Shown here: one piece after another, positions 58,801 through 64,000 of the stretch
How the letters are laid out: each line of letters begins with the position of its first letter
How positions within the stretch are numbered: the first letter of the stretch is position 1
NCBI GenBank assembly: GCA_964036045.1
Contig: OZ038402.1
Span: 13,101,739-13,165,738 of the forward strand
Length of the DNA stretch: 64,000 bases
Direction of reading: 5' to 3'
DNA from: Eutreptiella sp. 'Long Island Sound 2002'
Taxonomy: Eukaryota > Euglenozoa > Euglenophyceae > Eutreptiales > Eutreptiaceae
The notes under the pieces: generated by a model
The model's input: only the letters and a program-made list of their open reading frames with translations
Told to the model about the DNA's origin: nothing
Database searches by the model: none
Program-made: the position numbers and the translations under genes

Positions 58801-59914
58801 CCAGCAGGGCACTTTTCTAGACCCAGTTTTAGATGATGTGGATGAGGCGGCCAAAGCGCAAGCGCTGCGCCAGCCTTGCCCTGTCGCGGCAGGGTATATC
58901 GCGGGTCTACAAGACCCACAGCCGGCCTTTAGCAGAGATGGAGTGCAGTGGCACGATGCTAGCACAGTGGAGTATCGCCAACTGCGCCGGCTCCACGCAC
59001 GCCAACAAGATGTGGTGTTTGCCCCTAAGGTGGCGTGCTTTGCATACTATACAACTTGTGTTGCGTCCGGCTCGCTCTCATGGGGAGACCACCTGCGCAT
59101 AGTCACCTTCCGTCATGGCCTGGGAACTGCCATAATCACCCAATGTGCATTTTGCGATGCGGTGCTCACCGCAACACACTTCCAGGAAGACTTTCTCTAC
59201 AGCCAACTATGCTCTGCTGTACTATACACACAGATGGCTTCTCACTTGCGTCGCATCATACCGGAGTGGTCCGTCTCTTTGCCCATCTGTTGGGGTGTGC
59301 TCGTTCAGTGGGCAGGGGTGTATCTAGGCCTCTCCACAGAGAACGCTGCAGTCTGCCCGGTACCTCACGTGTCTTGGATAACCCTGTCCCTCACCGGTCA
59401 CGTGCTTCCCGCGTCGGAAAAGGCAATGGTCCGGCATGGGGCCACGCCTCAACAAGTGACAAGGTTCCTGGTGGCGTTTTGGAGGGCGGTGCTCCGGATG
59501 TCCAGCACCGTTTACCCCCCTCAGTTGCGCAATGAGGGTGACTGGGCTCAGCCTAGTCACGCCCGACAGGCATTTCACTACTTGTATCCCGACCGGGACT
59601 TCCCGGCGGCAGGGCATTGGCATCTACAGCCGCCGGAGTCCTCCCCCGTGCCCCCAGCATTGCATCTGCACCTTTGGCACCACATCTCCGGTGTGTCCAT
59701 CTACGTCCCGGACAGACGCATGGCACACGCTGGGAGTGGAGAGGTCCTATATTGGTTTCACTCTAGACCACGGCTGGCGGAATACGCTCAGTGGCCGCGT
59801 TTCGTTCGACAACGAACTGTGCTGTGCTATGTGGTTGACCCGATGTACTCTGTATTCTGGTTCAGAGGGAGCATGTCAGTATGCAGGGTCAGCAGCAGTC
59901 ACAGCCATAGCTGA
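55885..59914 (+). pseudogene. LINE ORF2-like polyprotein: endonuclease, RT, RNase H, zinc motif
   Basis: Domain order is that of an EEP-encoding non-LTR element. Endonuclease: FDLLTLNAEHTVK, VLLQETGV, QVVNVYMSAQG, then WGGDFQCNPG in another frame after the nine-G run at 56298-56306. Reverse transcriptase: VAQGCPALAM (motif B, about 57360-57392) and LGYMDDTTW (YMDD at 57477-57488) in a different frame. RNase H: FVTDGSWF, YAVEVYTSWLL and FTDSRSYIQAL. A frame change at about 58836 leads to DEAAKAQAL and a CAFCDA...H...C zinc-like motif (about 59140-59220), then a 230-residue tail to TGA. At least five frame changes show it is dead or poorly assembled. Its length makes it the most complete LINE in the window. 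Confidence 0.75.
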
Positions 59915-60074
59915 AGTCTGGACTGCATGTTTCTGTGTTCTCCGTGTGCAGTCTGTGTTTCATTTTTACATGAGCAGACAGGCCCCGTCAGAGGCACCCC
60001 GCGACTACGGGTACCCTTCTCATGCCGTGGGAGCGTCACAATCGTCAACGGCTCGCCAACGTGGAGAAGTGGTC

Positions 60075-60760
60075 CGGGACGACGACGACCTGACCCGCCG
60101 ACTGGGGTATCAGGACGCGGGCGACGCCGGCCCGCACCGTGTTGGGCCTCGTGATGGCGACTGTGGGGAGCTCGTGGGAGCAGTCGAGGACCTCCCTCAA
60201 TGCAAGTCAAGTGGCGTGGGTTCTTGGCGAGGGGGGGGATGCAGCGGCAACAGGGGAGAAGGAGGCCGGGGTATGGATGTGCTCTGTGAACCCCACACGC
60301 TCCTGTAGCCGGTGATGCCCGCCTAGAAGGCCGGCCTAGCGATGGGCCCTGCTCTGACGACATCGGGGGGCTCGTCGGGTCCCATGACAGCCTACATCAG
60401 GCCCAGTCCGGTGGCGACGGCTACTGGCGAGGGCGGAGGTGCGGCGGCGGACGTAGCCCAGGAGACCATGGTGAGGATGTGCCCTGTGACCCCCCCACGG
60501 CGACACAAGCCGGTGATTCCGCGAAGCAGGGCAGCCTGGCGATGGACCCTACTCTGACGACAGTAAGAGGCTCACTAGGTCCAACGACGGCCTCCCTCAG
60601 ACCCCGTCCAGCGGCGACAGCCGCTGCCGAGGGCAGGGATGCAGCGGCGGCAGGAGCGCAGGAGAAATGGGTACGGAAGTGCCTGGTGACCCTCCCACGG
60701 CAACACCAGCCGGTGATTCACGCGAAGCAGACCAGCCTAGCGATGGACCCTGCTGTGTGG
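60075..60760 (+). repeat. Tandem ~198-bp monomers, about 3.5 copies
   Basis: Copies begin near 60075 (partial), 60270, 60470 and 60667 (running into the gag-like ORF). Shared blocks include GATGTGCYCTGTGA, CTCTGACGACA, GATGCAGCGGC and AGCCGGTGATTC. Copies are diverged. The period of about 198 leaves a 66-residue repeat partly open. Tandem monomers directly 5' of a retroelement frame recall the promoter monomers of some L1 families. Confidence 0.7.
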
Positions 60761-62380
60761 CATTCCCGTGGCAAGCTCGCCGTGTGCGGTGCGAGGCGTT
60801 AGTACGGTATTCGGACCGACTGACCCAGCCCGGGGCCCCACAACAGGGGGTGTCTGCTGGCAGCAGGCCACTACTGAGAGGGGTACTTGAGACAGCAGAG
60901 GGAGTTGACCTTGGAGTTGTTGACTGTGCAGCCAACGCTGAACTTTTGGAATGGTGGCAGGATCGAGAAGACGGTTGGGATTCAGATGCAGTACTAGATG
61001 AGTGGGACAGTGTACAAACTAGTGACGGCTACGCTGAGGTGCACAAAACGGTGTTTTTCCCGGAAGCTGTGGACGAGAGGCCGCTGGACCCGGAGGGACA
61101 ATTACTGGTTTGGGATCGACATGTTTCGCTGCGTGACTTACGAGGAGCCGTACACCAGGTGCCGGTTGAACTCGACGCGGATTACCGACAATTTGCAGCG
61201 TGGTGTACTGAGGGCCCTGAGCACGTCATCTTCATTGCAGGGGCTACGGTGCTGGTGAGGGATGTAACCCTACGAGACCAGGGTGTTGCTCCGGGGATGC
61301 TGTTGGAGATGAGGGCCCGACTGACAGGTGCGGCTGGGGACTCACACCCGTTCGCGGCAGTGGCCGTCTTCCGGGTGCAGAAGTACGAGACCTGGAGGGA
61401 ATATTTGGCGGGGTCGCCGACGGCAGCCGGGGTCCTGACACGTGCCATAGAGAAGATGATAGGCAGGTTCACAGGCAACTTGCCTTCGCTGCTGACGGAT
61501 GTCAGCGTCAACTGCTCGGGACTTGAACCAGAGCATATGTGGACGTTGCTAGGATGTTTCGAAACGTATGCAGGTACCCTGTTGGACTTCTCTGTGATGA
61601 GATATGTGCAAGTGCGCCGCGAGGAGTACCCCGACCCCGATGACTAGGATGCGTTGCAGGAGGCCCGCAGGGAGTACGACCAAGTAGAACATCAGGTTGG
61701 ACGGGGCTGGCCGAAAGGAGCATGAGGATCGTCTGAGGGAGCTCGAGAGTAGTGACGAGGAAGAACGCCAGTACGAGGTCCTAAACTTGGAGAACGTGCG
61801 CAAGATCAGAAAGAGGCCAGGTGCGCCTAAATGGACAGTTCGACTGAGCAAAGCCCTTCGTGATTACCTGCAGCAGCCGGAAAAAGCGGGCGAGCATAGT
61901 CTGGCAAATGCCATATGGGATATCATGCGCAAGATGGATCGCCAAGGGAGTACTTACTTGAAGGAAGCGTGGAAGAAGAAGCACAAGAAGGAAAAGAAGA
62001 AGCGCCGCACGGAGCGCAAGAAGGCGAAACGGGCGAACCAGAAGAACAAGAAGGGTAAGAGGCGCCGGTCGAGGGATACTGAGTCCTCCAGTGGGACTAC
62101 AAGCGAGTCCACTAACAGCGCGGAGAGCTCATCGTCCTCCTAGTCCAGTAGCAGAAGTGGACGACAAAGAGTCACCCAACCAGCAGGCTCAGGGCGCAAA
62201 AGAAAGATGCAAATCCGGGTTGTGGACGGGCGGCGAGAGTTTTGGTTCAAAAAGAGCCAGAAGTGGATCGACTGTACCAACACGCCAGAGGTGCCATGCC
62301 CCAGGTGAGGACAAAGGCATTGGTACCACGAAGCCGAGGCCTTTGGCTGTGGGGCCTGACTACGACGGCAGAGGGGGGGG
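60667..62380 (+). pseudogene. Gag-like ORF with ubiquitin-like domain and zinc motif
   Basis: First part, 60667-61644: an acidic N-terminal half, then residues about 147-224 resemble ubiquitin, with HVIFIAGATVLVRDVTLRDQ and MLLEMRARLTGAAG matching the LIFAGKxLxDxxTLxDY...LRLRGG end of that fold. After TAG (61645) DALQEARREYDQVEH continues. A one-base change near 61708 leads to a Lys/Arg-rich stretch (61940-62070), a poly-Ser patch, TAG (62141), KMQIRVVDGRREFWFKK and VPCPR-stop-GQRHWYH, a possible zinc knuckle broken by TGA (62306). A further TGA is at 62357. The frame is then the same as that of the recombinase. Overall this reads as the structural (gag) part of a tyrosine-recombinase retroelement. 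The start at 60667 is uncertain because the frame lies in the last monomer repeat. Confidence 0.55.
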
Positions 62381-64000
62381 ATGTTGGATGAGGTGGACAT
62401 GGGGGGTCGGGGACTCCGTGAGGCAGTGCAGACGTACCTGGATGCCATCGAGTCGGAGCCTGGACACTTGTGGCTGTCAACGGCAGCACATGCCCTGGAG
62501 GAAAGTACCAGAAAAGGGTACGCGGCAGCTCTCCGGAAGCTACGGAAACAAAGTAGGGAGCAGTTTGGAGCGAGCCCCCACCAGGTTCTGGAGTTGGAGA
62601 TCAAGGAGATGGTGGCTGGTGCGAACGCAGAGGGAAACCTCAAAAAGTTATTGTCGGCGTGCAGACAACTGGACAAGCTACGACTTCATCACAGGATTCT
62701 AGAGACAGGTGACTGGCGTGTTGCCAAGTGGTCGGCCAAGCGGCGGGTGCGGGTTGAGTCCGCCCTGGTACGCTGGGCGCCGATGGAATTGTTCTTCTGG
62801 CTGGCGGAGTAGGTCGTGGACCTGGCAAGCGCCGAGGTCGTGGCGTTGGCTTGTATCAGCGTGGCATGCCTGCTACGAGTGGGAGAAGCGGCGATTGTGC
62901 GCACCAGTGCACGTGGGGATGTCAGGTTTAATGGCGCAAAAGGACGGCTAGGCATTTGGGATGTCGAGGTGGGACCCTGGACGAAATGGTGAGCGCTGTT
63001 CCTCTGGGAAATCCGACAGCTCAAGCACGGGCGTGCCGACTTGCCCTTCTCCTTCCAAGACGCGGCGGAGTTACAAGAGGGGTGGAAAAAGATTGTTGGA
63101 GGGTCGGATTTCGAGCGGTACAGGGGGCATGCCCTGCGAAGGTGTGGCGCGGCCGTCTTGTGGTTCTGGGGCGCCCGCATCCAGACGATCATACTCGCGG
63201 GAGGGTGGGTCACCCCCAATGTTGCCAGGGATTACCGCCACCCCACGCACGCCTGGTCGTGCGAACAACGGATGCAGCTCCCTATTCCGGTGGACTCGTT
63301 GGCTGGGGGGGGGCAGGCGGTACGTTCCAATACAGGTCGGAAGAACGACCTGTGGACAGTCTGTGGGCACGATTTATCCGAGCATATCTGCGAGACGCTG
63401 CACCTCAGCGACGCTCTGGGGCACAGGCAAGTGAAGTCGGCGCAAAGAGACGGAAGCGGAGCAAGCCCCTTGAACCCACGAGTGCCACACGCGCGGAGTA
63501 CGACAGCGAGTCCCGTAGCGAAGGCGAGTACCGATTCATGGAGTGGGACCGATGACGGATTGCAAGCCTTCGGCAGGCGGGTGGAGAGGTTGATGCGTTT
63601 GCCGGATGTCCCGCGGAGACAGGAGCACTTAGTGGCAGGAGGGCTGTTGGCTATGGGGGAGCTGGCAGCTACCATTGACCCGCGAAGGGGATTGGAAAGA
63701 CTGACACAGGCCCTGACGACCATCTCGAAGGAGGGACTCAGTCAAGCGTCCGAAGAGTCGTACTATGATGAGGAGGAACTGGAACCGGTGAGCCTCAAGC
63801 TAGCAAGGAGATGCATCGGGGAGGTGGGAAAAGTGGAGATCTTGGATACCATTTGGCGACGTTGCGTACCGGGTGACCTGCTGCGTACATACCAAGCCTC
63901 GGATGAGAAGTATGCCAGTGGGATACCGGTGGTGGACTGCCCCGCAGTGGGCGACATGCTGAGTAGCATCCGGGAGGCGGGGCCTTTAAAGAACTACAGC
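62381..64000 (+). pseudogene. Tyrosine recombinase of a DIRS/Crypton-like element, runs off the window
   Basis: N-terminal core-binding-like helices (LEESTRKGYAAALRKLRKQ) precede a catalytic domain. The box I arginine is in CLLRVGEAAI (codon 62876). Box II is GHALRRCGAAVL (His 63128, Arg 63137), followed by LAGGWVTPNVARDY (Trp 63206, nucleophile Tyr 63233). Spacing fits integrases of DIRS-group retroelements or Cryptons. In-frame TAG (62810) and TGA (62990) interrupt it. A G-run at about 63299-63307 causes a local shift to another frame until about 63550, after which the original frame is open to the window end with an uncharacterised helical, acidic domain (ERLTQALTTISKEG, SYYDEEELEPVSL). 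The same frame also carries the upstream gag-like text, so gag and recombinase may have been one polyprotein. A polymerase, if present, lies beyond the window. Confidence 0.7.

Overview
The window looks like nuclear DNA of a eukaryotic microbe, most likely an alga or other protist. Host genes carry GT-AG introns, the domains are eukaryotic (SNF2 ATPase with RING finger, WD40 repeats), and much of the rest is decayed LINE-type and tyrosine-recombinase retroelements, a poly(A)-tailed retrocopy with target-site duplications, minisatellites and long homopolymers. No prokaryotic operon structure, rRNA or convincing tRNA was seen. The exact lineage cannot be fixed from the sequence. A two-part leader on the transporter would suit a complex-plastid alga, but that is inference.

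Layout. 1-9380: mostly non-coding, with small inverted and direct repeats, a broken DIRS-like reverse transcriptase/RNase H (about 4060-5783) and a broken LINE reverse transcriptase (7221-8011). 9381-10799: an intact, intronless EamA/DMT transporter. 11394-11544: a pentanucleotide microsatellite. 12021-12209: a Cys/His-rich fragment. 14461-19945: a two-exon SNF2/RAD5-like ATPase with a RING finger and an apparent PDZ-like domain inserted in helicase lobe 1. 19946-23521: non-coding. 23611-30549: four nearly identical ~1.735 kb tandem units, each holding a 21-bp minisatellite and a poly(A) retrocopy flanked by 17-bp target-site duplications. 30550-40300: AT-rich or low-complexity, with a perfect 18-bp hairpin and a (CT)n tract. 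40340-45500: LINE fragments on both strands. 45531-50620: four 126-nt WD40 exons in tandem intron-plus-exon cassettes, and a probable terminal exon. 51745-59914: a heavily interrupted LINE with ORF1- and ORF2-like parts. 60075-64000: tandem ~198-bp monomers leading into a gag-like ORF with a ubiquitin-like domain and a tyrosine recombinase running off the window.

Reading of the whole. Three host genes stand out: the transporter, the SNF2/RING ATPase and the WD40 gene. They sit in a repeat-rich landscape and nothing suggests they act in one pathway. The points most worth follow-up are the WD40 cassette array, whose copies differ mainly at predicted surface positions; the PDZ-like insertion in the SNF2 motor; the ubiquitin-like domain in the recombinase element; and the recently amplified 1.7 kb array. 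Internal stops in the retroelement frames are mostly TAG.
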